Source: JADJQU01 sp035490315 (GTDB taxonomy: Bacteria > Planctomycetota > UBA1135 > GCA-002686595). Taken from it: DNA of 36,780 nt. The position numbers and the translations under genes were made by a program. The notes under the pieces are model-generated. The model was not told the origin of the DNA. It did no database searches and was given only the letters and a program-made list of their open reading frames with translations. The stretch covers positions 1 to 36,780 of the forward strand of contig DATHET010000130.1 in NCBI GenBank assembly GCA_035490315.1, in the 5' to 3' direction. Each line of letters starts with the position of its first letter. Position 1 is the stretch's first letter. Shown here one piece after another: positions 15,778 to 24,337 of the stretch.

Positions 15778-18395
15778 AGCTGGAACGCACGCTTGCGGAA
15801 GCGCTGGCGCACGAGCTCGGCTGCGGTGTTGACCAGGAAAGTGATCGCGAACAGGCACAGCGCGGCCAGGAACAACATCCGGTAGTGCGTGCTGTCCTGC
15901 ACGGCTTCGGGCAGCTCGGTGGCGATGTTCGCCGACAGGGTGCGGAAGCCGTTGAAGACGTTCATGTCCATCACCGGCGTGTTGCCCGCAGCCATCAGCA
16001 CGATCATCGTTTCGCCGACTGCGCGTCCCATGCCGATCATGACGGCGGAGAAGATGCCGCTCATCGCGGTAGGGATGATCACGCGCATCGCGGTCTGCCA
16101 AGGCGTGGCGCCGCAACTCAGCGATGCCAGTCGAAGGTGGGCGGGGACGCTGCTCAGCGCGTCTTCGGCCAGCGTGTAGATGATCGGGATGATCGCGAAT
16201 CCCATGACGAATCCCACGACCAGTGCGTTGCGCTGCACGTAGGTTCCAAGCAGCGAGCCGCGCGCGTCGAATCCCAGCGCCGTGAGCATCCAGGCGCCGG
16301 CCAGGGCGAGCAGCAGGCTGGCGAGCAGGCAAAGGCAGAAGCGCAGCAGGTCGATGCGCGCGCAGGTGGCCCGTTCCCAGCGAACGCTGAGCGTGCGCAG
16401 CCAGGGTTCGACGTGGCGCGCTGCCATCAGGGCGGTCACGGCCACGGACAAGGGCAGGAGCAGGAACAGCCAGCCTCCCAGCGCGCCGCCCGCGCCGCCG
16501 TGGAGCCACAGGATGAAGTCGCCGCCGAAGAACAAGCGCTCGAGCAGAGGCGCGGCGAGCATGGCCAGGACGACTCCGACCGGCATCGCCAGGGCGATGA
16601 ACCCGAAGCGCTGCAGGTCGGCCCAGCGCAGCGCGAAACGCGCCGGCAGGAGCTGCCACAGGTAAGCGCCGAGCAGCAGCGAGAGCGGGATCGCGAAGAA
16701 GCCGGCGATCACCGCGGGAACGAAGGTCTGCACGAAGGGCGCGAGGATGATCGCCGCGATGAAGCCGAGCACCACGCTGGGCAGGCTGGCCATCATCTCG
16801 ATGCCCGACTTGACCGGCACGCGCAGCTTCGGGTTGAGGAACTCGTTGGAGTAGATCGCGGCGAGCAGGGCCAGGGGCACGCCGAACAGCAGCGAGTAGA
16901 AAGTTGCTTTGAGCGTGCCGAAGATCAGCGGCATCATCCCGAGCTTGGGCTCGAAGTCATCGGTACCGCTCGAGGATTGCCACACGTGCGCTGGCTCGAC
17001 GTAGCCTTCGTACCAGACCGGGGCGAAAATCCCGGCCACCCCTGCTTCGGGATGGCGCGGGTCGAAGTCCGCGCTCCACAGGGTGTGCGGGCTCAACGCG
17101 GCCAGTCCGTCCTCCTTGGGCGCGAAATCCAAGGCCAGGACGCTCTCCGCCCCGTCGATGCGCGTGTTGGCGATGCGGCGCGCGCTGGTGGCGTAGAACA
17201 CGTCGATCTCGCCGTTCTCATGGCCGACCGCGACCATGCGCGAGCGCTCCGAGGCCCCGATCGCGGTGACGGCGCTGCCCGAGCCGGCGAGCTCGTGGAC
17301 GCGCGTGAGGAGTTGTCCGTCGGCGGTGCTGACATCGAGCGGCCGGATCGGGAACCAGACGCTGCATCTGCCCGTCGTGTCGCCCACGACCAGCGAGGTC
17401 TCGCCCAGCAGGGTCGTGATCACCGTGACCTCGGCGTCCGGTTCGCGCACCAGGTCGACGACTTCCGCCAGTTTCACGTTGTCGATGTCGCGCGTGTCGA
17501 AACGTTGCGCCAGCCCGTCGCGCCAGACGAGGTACAGGCTGGAGCCGCCGCTGGCCAGCACGAGGTGCTGCGGCACGCCGCGCGCGGCATCCGGCTTGTA
17601 GGGAATCCTGCCTTCGCTGACCGCGAAGCTGGTCTCGCCGCTGATCAGGTTGGTGCGCTCCGACAGGGTGTAGAGCGCAAGCGTGCCGTCCTCGTGCAAG
17701 GCCGCCACGCGCCGCTGCGTCTCGGTCGAGGTGTGATCCAAGAGCAACACGGGCGAGGGATGCGCCCCGGCGATCGGTTCCTCCAGGTCGATCTCCAACC
17801 GCTGCACGCGGAACTGATCTTCGCCCGTGCGTTCCAGGAGTCCGTGGTCGAAGACGCTGAGCTGACCCGATTCGAGCGCGCGCTGCTCCGCGGGAACGTC
17901 GAGGGCGGTCTGCACCCGCGAGGAGAACCCGATCCGGCCGAAGCGCAGCGATCCGTCGGCGAATCCGAACAGGGCCGCGCCGCGAGCGAAGGCCATGGCG
18001 GTCGGAAGACTTGCGCCGAAGGGCAGGACACGCTCGAGGATCTCGGCGGAATCCAGACGCCGTGACTCCACCGAGCCGTCCTCGTTCAGGATCCACGCGA
18101 GCCTGCGGTACTCGTCGACCTCGATGCGGCGCGGTTTCGAAGCCTCGGTCGCCGCCTGGCGCGGGCTGGCGTGCACCACCCCGACCTTGGCCGAGAAGAA
18201 CAGCGGCGCGACGACCCACAAGAGAAAGCCGCAGATCGTCGCCACGGCCACGATCGTTCCGAAGCCGGCGATGCGGATCATCAGGCCCGCCGCACGCTCC
18301 GCCAGCTTGACCCCGGGGCGCGTCGCTCGTCCACGGCGCACACGGACAGGTCGTGAGCCCGCCGTGTGCGCCGGTGTTTCTTGTTCGGGGATCAT
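15774..18395 (-). CDS. pstC: Very large phosphate ABC transporter permease PstC
   Basis: The product has 873 residues against about 300-320 for classical PstC. After a basic N-terminus and a membrane helix (about 42-67) comes a roughly 400-residue soluble region (about 75-470). Its repeated beta strands and turns (AALHEDGTLALYTL, VVGDTTGRCSVWFP, VAVGHENGEIDVFYA) look like a WD40-type propeller. The permease part (about 487-873) starts MMPLIFGTLKATFYSLLFG; its core is split by an extra hydrophobic stretch of about 150 residues. Typical motifs follow: LRLASLSCGATPWQTAMRVIIP (EAA loop, positions about 755-775) in part, and MGRAVGETMIVLMAAGN. The start is uncertain: ATG at 18395 is used, and a GTG at 18449 is in frame. 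Family certain, role of the propeller unknown. Confidence 0.9.
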   Translation of the reverse strand: MIPEQETPAHTAGSRPVRVRRGRATRPGVKLAERAAGLMIRIAGFGTIVAVATICGFLLWVVAPLFFSAKVGVVHASPRQAATEASKPRRIEVDEYRRLAWILNEDGSVESRRLDSAEILERVLPFGASLPTAMAFARGAALFGFADGSLRFGRIGFSSRVQTALDVPAEQRALESGQLSVFDHGLLERTGEDQFRVQRLEIDLEEPIAGAHPSPVLLLDHTSTETQRRVAALHEDGTLALYTLSERTNLISGETSFAVSEGRIPYKPDAARGVPQHLVLASGGSSLYLVWRDGLAQRFDTRDIDNVKLAEVVDLVREPDAEVTVITTLLGETSLVVGDTTGRCSVWFPIRPLDVSTADGQLLTRVHELAGSGSAVTAIGASERSRMVAVGHENGEIDVFYATSARRIANTRIDGAESVLALDFAPKEDGLAALSPHTLWSADFDPRHPEAGVAGIFAPVWYEGYVEPAHVWQSSSGTDDFEPKLGMMPLIFGTLKATFYSLLFGVPLALLAAIYSNEFLNPKLRVPVKSGIEMMASLPSVVLGFIAAIILAPFVQTFVPAVIAGFFAIPLSLLLGAYLWQLLPARFALRWADLQRFGFIALAMPVGVVLAMLAAPLLERLFFGGDFILWLHGGAGGALGGWLFLLLPLSVAVTALMAARHVEPWLRTLSVRWERATCARIDLLRFCLCLLASLLLALAGAWMLTALGFDARGSLLGTYVQRNALVVGFVMGFAIIPIIYTLAEDALSSVPAHLRLASLSCGATPWQTAMRVIIPTAMSGIFSAVMIGMGRAVGETMIVLMAAGNTPVMDMNVFNGFRTLSANIATELPEAVQDSTHYRMLFLAALCLFAITFLVNTAAELVRQRFRKRAFQL

Positions 18396-18490
18396 CGGAT
18401 TCGTTGCAGTGCCCGCCGTGCTCGATTTCTCACGGGCCCGAGCGAGCACCGCTCCGCTTGCTGGGCAGCGCGGGGTCGCGCATCACGGCA

Positions 18491-18524
18491 CGACGCCCGC
18501 GTCGACGGATCAGCCGAGCTGACC
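18491..18524 (-). promoter_or_regulatory. Tandem hairpins in the pstS-pstC gap
   Basis: Two small inverted repeats follow the pstS stop: 18507-18524 (7-bp stem with a bulged A, loop CGA) and 18491-18504 (CGACG/CGTCG, loop CCCG). They lie in the 136-nt gap between the pstS stop and the pstC ATG. Such structures often lower expression of permease genes relative to the binding protein, or stabilise the binding-protein mRNA. No U-tract is present. The role is inference. Confidence 0.4.
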
Positions 18525-18531
18525 AGACGCC

Positions 18532-19548
18532 CTACTGCTTCGCGCCCGCTTCCACGGCGGCCGCTTCGAACTTCAGCCCGAGCTTCTCCAGGTTGCGTTT
18601 GGCGATCGCCGCGGTCACGGGGTAGTAGCCATCCTTGAGCACCTGCTCCTGACCGTTCTTCGAGAACACGAAGCGCACGAACTCGCGGCGCAGGGGATCG
18701 AGCGGCGTGTTGGGCTTGACGTTCATGTAGACATAGAGGAAGCGCGCCAGCGGGTACTCGCCGCTGTAGGCGTTCTCGGCGACGGCGGCGATGGGCTTGG
18801 ACTTGGAGTCGTGGGCCAGCGGCACCGCGAGCACGTCCGCCGTCTTGTAGCCGATGCCGCTGTAGCCCATCGCGTAGCGATCGCTGGCCACCCCCTGGAC
18901 GACCGCGGAGCTGCCGGGCTGCTCCTTGACACTGTCCTTGAAGTCGCCCTTGAACAGGGCGTGCTCCTTGAAGTACCCGTAGGTGCCCGAGGCCGCATTG
19001 CGGCCGTAGAGGCTGATCGGCTTGTCCGCCCACTCGCCGGTCAGACCCAGCTCGCCCCAGGTCTTGATCTCCTTCTCCAGCCCGCCCTTGCGCGTGCTGG
19101 AGAAGATCGCGTCGATCTGCGCCAGGGTCAGCGACTTGAGCGGGTTGTCCTTGTGGACGTACACGGCGAGCATGTCGAGCGAGGTCTCGATCGCCGTCGG
19201 CTTGTAGCCGAATGCCTTTTCGAAGTCGTCGATCTCCTTGTCCTTCATGACCCGGCTCATCGGTCCGAAGGTGGCCGTGCCGGCGATCAAGGCCGTCGGC
19301 GCCGTGGCCGAACCCTTGCCCTCGATCTCGATGGTCACGTTGGGGTAGGAAGACTTGAAGCCTTCGCCCCACAGCGTCATCAGGTTGTTCATCGTGTCCG
19401 AGCCGACGCTCTTGATCGCGCCGGAGACACCTTGAGCCGCCTTGTAAGCGGGGAAGGCCGGGTCGAGCTTGATCGCGGATTGAGCGAAGGCCGCGCTGCC
19501 CGTCAGACCGGCGGCGAGGAGCAGACTCAGGAACTTGGAATTGTTCAT
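18532..19548 (-). CDS. pstS: Periplasmic phosphate-binding protein PstS
   Basis: The product has 338 residues with a signal peptide (MNNSKFLSLLLAAGLTGSA, cleavage near AFAQ). It has the PstS fold motifs: the phosphate-binding GSDTMNNLMTLWGEGF near the N-terminus of the mature protein, IEGKGSATAPTALIAGTATF (the family S/T-G-S-G loop), GPMSRVMKDKE, and GRNAASGTYGYFKEH (the RxxxSGT ligand loop). It catches phosphate in the periplasm and hands it to PstCA. It heads the minus-strand phosphate run. The start at 19548 is chosen because it begins a proper signal peptide; the open frame extends to 19632 without one. No good ribosome site is seen. A hairpin sits in the leader. Confidence 0.95.
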   Translation of the reverse strand: MNNSKFLSLLLAAGLTGSAAFAQSAIKLDPAFPAYKAAQGVSGAIKSVGSDTMNNLMTLWGEGFKSSYPNVTIEIEGKGSATAPTALIAGTATFGPMSRVMKDKEIDDFEKAFGYKPTAIETSLDMLAVYVHKDNPLKSLTLAQIDAIFSSTRKGGLEKEIKTWGELGLTGEWADKPISLYGRNAASGTYGYFKEHALFKGDFKDSVKEQPGSSAVVQGVASDRYAMGYSGIGYKTADVLAVPLAHDSKSKPIAAVAENAYSGEYPLARFLYVYMNVKPNTPLDPLRREFVRFVFSKNGQEQVLKDGYYPVTAAIAKRNLEKLGLKFEAAAVEAGAKQ

Positions 19549-19571
19549 GGTGGATTGCCGCCGGGCTCGCC

Positions 19572-19591
19572 GCCCGAGCGAAGGCTCGGGC
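19572..19591 (-). promoter_or_regulatory. Hairpin in the pstS leader
   Basis: A perfect 8-bp stem (GCCCGAGC with GCTCGGGC) closes a 4-nt GAAG loop (CTTC on the transcript strand). It ends 24 nt upstream of the pstS start, in the untranslated leader. CTTC tetraloops are often stable; the hairpin could affect mRNA life or ribosome access. No known riboswitch fold was recognised. Confidence 0.4.
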
Positions 19592-19674
19592 CGCAGGATT
19601 TCGAGCCCCAGAGGCGCGGCCATGAAACGCACCGCAGATCAAGATTCGATAAGGACGGCTCGAAGCCTATGGCA

Positions 19675-19696
19675 AGGGCTGCCCATCGGCAGCCCT
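19675..19696 (-). terminator. Hairpin after the rhodanese-YidC-dikinase gene
   Basis: A perfect 9-bp stem (AGGGCTGCC with GGCAGCCCT) has a 4-nt loop. It lies 50 nt past the stop of the minus-strand fusion gene (19746) and 127 nt before pstS, so it would separate the two transcripts. The bases after it (minus strand TGCCATAGG) lack a U-tract, so termination may need Rho, or the hairpin may only protect a 3' end. Confidence 0.5.
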
Positions 19697-19745
19697 GCTC
19701 GCGACCCCACGGACCGGGCGGTCGGCTCGCGCCCCCGCCCCGGCC

Positions 19746-22700
19746 CTACATGTCCTCGGCTCCGACTTCCTGCTCGAACGAGATGCCGTAGATGCCGGGG
19801 ATCCCGTTGCGCACGACCAGCGCCTCGCGGATGAGGGTGCCGCCGCGCGCGGACATCTCGAACCGCTCGCCGATGCCGAGCGAGCCTTCGTGCAGGGTGA
19901 GCCGCGCTCCGAACCGGCTGACGTCGGAGAGCGATCCGCCGAGCTCGCCGGCGCTGCGGCGCAGCAGGACCTCGAGCTCCAGCTTGCGGCGAAGCTCCAG
20001 GCGGCGCTCGGTGAAGAGCTCGACCGAGCCGTCTTCGCCCAGGCGCACCAGGTCTCCCGTCGAGAGCGAGCCCAGGGCGCCCTGGGTCCCGACGATCGCC
20101 GTGATCCCGTGCTCGCGAGCCAGGATCGCCGCGTGGGAGAGCCAGCCGCCCACTTCCGTGATGATCCCGCCGCACAGCGGGAAGACCGGGGTCCAGGCGG
20201 GGTCGGTGAAGCGCGCGACCAGGATCTCTCCGGGAAGCAGCGTGCCGATGTCGTCGGGACTGCGCAGGACGCGGACGTTGCCGCACACGCCGCCGGGGCC
20301 CGAGACGCGCGTGCCGGAGAGGCGCGAGCGACTGGCGCGGGGCACCATGCGCTGGCCGCGCTCGACGTCGAGCGTTTCCAGCCCGCGCGGGGTGAGCTCG
20401 CTCGGCAGCTCGAGCTCGAGCAGTGTCTGAGCGAGCTCCGCGCGCTCGCGGGCCAGCCCCCGCGCGCTGATCAGCGTCAGCGCGGGCGTGTCGAGCCTGT
20501 CGACCTCCTCGGGCGTCAACTGGAAGATGCGCTCGCCGAGTCCGCTGCGCGCGCCCAGCTCGACCAGGATGGCGCGCAGGAAGGCGAGATCGCGCAGGGC
20601 GTAGTGCTTGGCTTCTTCCTTGAGCGAGGCGAAGCGCCGGGCGCGATCGACCGTGAGCTCGAGCACCTTGGAGCCGGGCATCGCCGGCGCGGCGCGCGGC
20701 GGATGGGGGATGGACTTGGCCGAGCGGGCCGCCATCGTCTCGACCAGGGCCGGATCCTCGCAGTAGCGCGGCGCCGACAGCTCGTAGTCGAGCGTCGAGC
20801 GATGTCCGTAGAGCGCGAGGAAGTCCGCGCGCCCGCGCGTGCCGCGCCCGATCTCTCCGAGCATTTCCAGCGCCTCGTCGACGACGGTGCGCGGCACGTG
20901 GGCCAGGTACTGGGCCGGGTCGAGGCCTTGCTTCTCGAGGGCGCGCATCGCCGTCTTGAACAGGATGTCCGCGGCGACGTTGACCAGCTCGGCCTGGACG
21001 TAGCTCTCGCGCACGAAGAGCGTGCGGCGCTCGCGGTGCAGGTCGGCCAGCTCAGATCCGGACAGCAGGCTCAAATCGACCGCGAGATCCAGGCGCGAGC
21101 GGCGCAGGAAATCGGGCAGGAATTCCTCGCGGAAGCGGCGCTCGAGCAGCTCGGCGCCCCGCGCCAGTCGGAAGATCGCGAGCGAGCCGGGCCCCTTGGC
21201 CAGTCGACTGCGCTCCTCGGCGCGATTGATGTACAGCCTGCCGAAGACGCTGACCGCGAAGGGCGCGGAGTCGGGCCGGACGTAATAAGGAACGGACAGC
21301 TCGCGGCAGGCGAGATCGGTGCTGCCGCCGTGGGCCCACAGCTGCTCCATCAAGGCGAGGCTGTAGGTTGTCGGCTGGGGCATCAGCTCGGACAGCTCGT
21401 TTTGGGCCAGGATGACTTCGTCCGCGCCGCATCCGCGCGCCAGGGCCAAGAGTCGCGCGCGCTCGGCTTCGCGCAAGGCGCGAGCGTCGCTCGCCGAGCG
21501 CGAGGTGCGCGTGATGTCGCGCGCCTGCAAGAGACTGAAGCGGCCGCCGGCATAGGCCCATTCGACGTCCTGCGGACGGCCGAACAGGGCTTCGACGCGG
21601 CTGCCGAGCGCGATCAAGAGCGCGACGTCGATCCGCGGCGGCACGGGGTCGAGCAGCTCTCCGCTGGCTCGGCCGTAGCGATGACTCGTCGGCTGGGCGC
21701 GCCCGCTGACCAGCTCCTCTCCCAGGCCGGCCACCAGCTCGACCAGCATCGCGCCCGACTCGCCCGGGTGCTCGGTGAACAGGACTCCCGCGTACTCGGC
21801 GGGGACCATGGCTTGCACGACGATGCCCAGGCGATCCGCGCCTTCGTTCGCACTCGCGTAGGCCTTGGCGCGTTCGCTGCGCTGCGAATTGGCCACTTCC
21901 GAGAGGGCTCCGAGCAGCTTGTCGGTGGTGACGTTGAGCACGGACTCGTAAATGCCCGCGTAGCTCGCGTCCGCTCCGTCTTCGTTGGCGCCGGAGCTGC
22001 GCACCGCGACGAGCTCCGATCCCAGGCGCGCGTGGGCCGTCTGGATCGCGGCGAGGTCCTCGGGTTTCCACGACCCATGGCTCAAGAAGTGCTCGACCGA
22101 GCTGGCTCGCACCGCGAAGCCGCGGGGCACCGGAAGTCCGGCGGCCATCAGCTCGCCCAGACGCGCCGCCTTCTTGCCCGCGCCGTCGACCAGGTGAGCG
22201 AATTCCAGCGGAACCAGAGGCGCCGATTGGAACTTCGCGGCACGTTCGCGCTGACGAGCACCGGCATCACGTCCGAACCAGGCCCGCGCGGCGAGGGTGT
22301 GGCCGACCATCAAGGCCAGGTTGGCCGTCAAGTACAGCAGGACTCCGCCGTTGGCGCTGGCGACCAGCAGGTACAGGCCGCCCGCGGCCATCACCCAGAA
22401 GGAAGCGAGCAGGATCGTGCGTTTTTTCGCCGAGAGGGCGAGCTGAACGATGACGAGCAGCGAGATGGCGATCGGAAGGGCGCGCCACGGATCGCTGCCG
22501 GAGAGCAGCGGGAGCCACAGGAAACCTTCGGTCTCATTGGTCTCGCTGGCGCGCGCGACCACCGAGAAGAACACCAGGAAGAGCAGCAGCTGTGCGCTGG
22601 TGCCGAGCAGATTCAGGAAGGGCCGGATCTTGTGCTCGCGCATCAAGGCCATGGTCGCGCGCGCGGCTCCGGCGCGGTCGTCGCCGTAAGCCTGCTTCAA

Positions 22701-24101
22701 GCCGGCGATCGCGGGAGCGAGTCGGCGCTGCTCCAGGCGGTCGCGCTCGGCTTTCCAAGTGAAAGCAAAGAGCCCGGCGCGCAGGGCGAGCACCAGACCG
22801 AGGATCGCGAGGGCCAGACTGCCGCTCTTCTCCTGCAGGAAATCCAGGCCGCTCTGCAGCGGCTCGGACACGGCGGTGAGCAGGCTCTTGCCCTTGTGCG
22901 CTTCCTGCCAGGCCAGGACATGGGCCTTGTCCTTGCTCGGAACGTAGTACTCCTCGGGAACCGTGTAGCGCCCGCGCCAGTCGTAGCCCAGCCGCGTCAA
23001 CCGCAGGCCGATGATCAAGGCGTAGAACGAGCCGCGCTTGTCGTAGCACACGCCGATCAAGGGCCGCTTGGGCACCGCCGCGAGAGCCGTGTCGAGCTCC
23101 GGCGAGGTCATCGAGCGCATGGTCAGGTTCCAGGCGTTCGGCAGGTGGCCCTGTATGTCGAACTCGCCGGGGTAGCGCACGTCGAGGAACAGCGCGTTCT
23201 CCTCATTGATCAGGCGCGTGACCGCGTCGGTGTCGAGCAGCACTTCCTTGTTCACGTACTCGGGGATCTCGCGCAGATCCTGGGGAACGTGGCCGTCCTT
23301 CATCTCCAGCGACCGTTCCTCGGCGCTCCACTTCTCGTAGCCGCCGATCATGAAGCGCGGCTTGTACCCCAGCGGGCGCAGGGCGTCCGCGGTCTCCGAG
23401 CTGCGATTGCCGTTGAAGCACAGGAGGATCACGGGCGAGCCGGGCTCCAGGTAATTTTCCGGGTTGCGCAGCAGGTCGGGGTAGCGCATGTGGCGCGTGC
23501 CCGCGATCGCGCCCATCTCGACTTCCTCCGTCTCGCGGATGTCGAACATCGGCTCCTTCACTTCACCCTTGTCGATCCATTCCTGAAGCTGCTCGGTGGT
23601 GAAGCCGTCGGAACGTTTCTTCTGCTCGCTGAAGGAGAGCGTCTTCAGGTTGACGTCGCCGACCAGCTTTCCGTTCTCGGTCGAGCTGCGCACCAGGTTG
23701 GTCTGCAGGCGCGCCATGCGCTGATCCTGGACGCTGAGGTAAAAGAACCCCCAGCCGATCAGGCTGGCGACGAACAATCCGGCGGTGACGAGGAAGGGGA
23801 CCGCGAAGCTCGAGCCCTTGGCGCGACCGGTGGACAGCCCCTGGCCGCGGCGCACGAAGAACCAGCGTCCGAGGATCACGGTCGTGACCCCGAGGACCTG
23901 GGCGGCGCTGGCGAACAGGCTGATCACCACGTCGGGGGAGGGGATCGCCCGCGCCGGGGGTGAAAAAACGAAAGCCAGCAGGATCAGGACGCTGGCCGAT
24001 CGCCAGATCGCCATCGCATCCGGCAGATGGATCGAGCGGGCGGACTGGGTCGAGGAACGGTGTTTCAAGGTGGGGAAGTCGAGGTGGGTGTGCTGGGACA
24101 T
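19746..24101 (-). CDS. Rhodanese x2 - YidC-like - PEP-synthase/RPH-like dikinase - PilZ fusion
   Basis: The product has 1451 residues. In order: three hydrophobic helices (about 31-50, 58-83, 97-123); two rhodanese domains (about 165-265 and 275-395) with active-site loops CFNGNRSS (Cys228) and CYDKRGS (Cys352); a YidC/Oxa1-like core (about 420-615) with Arg441 in its first helix, where YidC has its groove arginine, then LAPAIAGLKQAYGDD, MREHKIRPFLNLLG, FLWLPLLSGSDPW and GGVLLYLTANLALMVG. Next come a PPDK/PEP-synthase ATP-grasp domain (about 640-950, GKKAARLGELMAAGLPVPRG, AVRSSGANEDG), a rifampin-phosphotransferase-like middle (GHRSTLDYELSAPRY), the PEP-utilising mobile domain with catalytic His1323 (GGWLSHAAILARE), and a PilZ domain (R1367xxxR1371, D1393xSxxG). 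Charge pattern puts rhodaneses outside and the kinase and PilZ inside. Start set by GGGGAG. Substrate unknown. Confidence 0.85.
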   Translation of the reverse strand: MSQHTHLDFPTLKHRSSTQSARSIHLPDAMAIWRSASVLILLAFVFSPPARAIPSPDVVISLFASAAQVLGVTTVILGRWFFVRRGQGLSTGRAKGSSFAVPFLVTAGLFVASLIGWGFFYLSVQDQRMARLQTNLVRSSTENGKLVGDVNLKTLSFSEQKKRSDGFTTEQLQEWIDKGEVKEPMFDIRETEEVEMGAIAGTRHMRYPDLLRNPENYLEPGSPVILLCFNGNRSSETADALRPLGYKPRFMIGGYEKWSAEERSLEMKDGHVPQDLREIPEYVNKEVLLDTDAVTRLINEENALFLDVRYPGEFDIQGHLPNAWNLTMRSMTSPELDTALAAVPKRPLIGVCYDKRGSFYALIIGLRLTRLGYDWRGRYTVPEEYYVPSKDKAHVLAWQEAHKGKSLLTAVSEPLQSGLDFLQEKSGSLALAILGLVLALRAGLFAFTWKAERDRLEQRRLAPAIAGLKQAYGDDRAGAARATMALMREHKIRPFLNLLGTSAQLLLFLVFFSVVARASETNETEGFLWLPLLSGSDPWRALPIAISLLVIVQLALSAKKRTILLASFWVMAAGGLYLLVASANGGVLLYLTANLALMVGHTLAARAWFGRDAGARQRERAAKFQSAPLVPLEFAHLVDGAGKKAARLGELMAAGLPVPRGFAVRASSVEHFLSHGSWKPEDLAAIQTAHARLGSELVAVRSSGANEDGADASYAGIYESVLNVTTDKLLGALSEVANSQRSERAKAYASANEGADRLGIVVQAMVPAEYAGVLFTEHPGESGAMLVELVAGLGEELVSGRAQPTSHRYGRASGELLDPVPPRIDVALLIALGSRVEALFGRPQDVEWAYAGGRFSLLQARDITRTSRSASDARALREAERARLLALARGCGADEVILAQNELSELMPQPTTYSLALMEQLWAHGGSTDLACRELSVPYYVRPDSAPFAVSVFGRLYINRAEERSRLAKGPGSLAIFRLARGAELLERRFREEFLPDFLRRSRLDLAVDLSLLSGSELADLHRERRTLFVRESYVQAELVNVAADILFKTAMRALEKQGLDPAQYLAHVPRTVVDEALEMLGEIGRGTRGRADFLALYGHRSTLDYELSAPRYCEDPALVETMAARSAKSIPHPPRAAPAMPGSKVLELTVDRARRFASLKEEAKHYALRDLAFLRAILVELGARSGLGERIFQLTPEEVDRLDTPALTLISARGLARERAELAQTLLELELPSELTPRGLETLDVERGQRMVPRASRSRLSGTRVSGPGGVCGNVRVLRSPDDIGTLLPGEILVARFTDPAWTPVFPLCGGIITEVGGWLSHAAILAREHGITAIVGTQGALGSLSTGDLVRLGEDGSVELFTERRLELRRKLELEVLLRRSAGELGGSLSDVSRFGARLTLHEGSLGIGERFEMSARGGTLIREALVVRNGIPGIYGISFEQEVGAEDM

Positions 24102-24106
24102 GACCG

Positions 24107-24112
24107 CTCCCC
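24107..24112 (-). promoter_or_regulatory. Ribosome-binding site deciding the start of the fusion gene
   Basis: The minus strand reads GGGGAG, then CGGTC, then the ATG at 24101. This strong site picks MSQHTHLDF as the start; the open frame runs 34 codons further up without a comparable site. Confidence 0.75.
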
Positions 24113-24271
24113 GGCGGATCCACGATCTCGACGCTGCCGGGGAGGGGCGCGCTCTGGTGATCGGGTCCCCCCGCCACGGCCAGGACCCCGGGGTGGGTGC
24201 CAAGGCCGGGACATGAAGAACCAGCTGCGCATCCGTCTGTCCGGTCCGGGTAGGGCAAATTTTTCAAAGAT

Positions 24272-24290
24272 TTTTGCAAACAGTTCAAAA
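24272..24290. promoter_or_regulatory. Operator-like inverted repeat, copy 1
   Basis: TTTTGCA, 5 nt, TTCAAAA: a 7-bp inverted repeat with 6 of 7 positions symmetrical. It is nearly the same as the second copy at 24338-24356. Both copies sit between divergent promoters, as expected for sites of a dimeric regulator. The regulator is unknown. Confidence 0.55.
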
Positions 24291-24337
24291 TCGTGGTTCG
24301 AGGGCCCTCGACGGCCTCGTGAGAAGGGTTGGCCGGT

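Noticed and set aside
19592..19674. Pho box upstream of pstS
   Set aside because: No pair of CTGTCAT-like direct repeats was found; the box of this lineage may differ, so none is claimed.
19890..23963. 1357-residue open frame on the plus strand, opposite the fusion gene
   Set aside because: It is rich in Arg, Gln, Glu, Ala and Asp with no domain motifs, as expected for the antisense of a high-GC gene; the minus-strand frame has clear domains.
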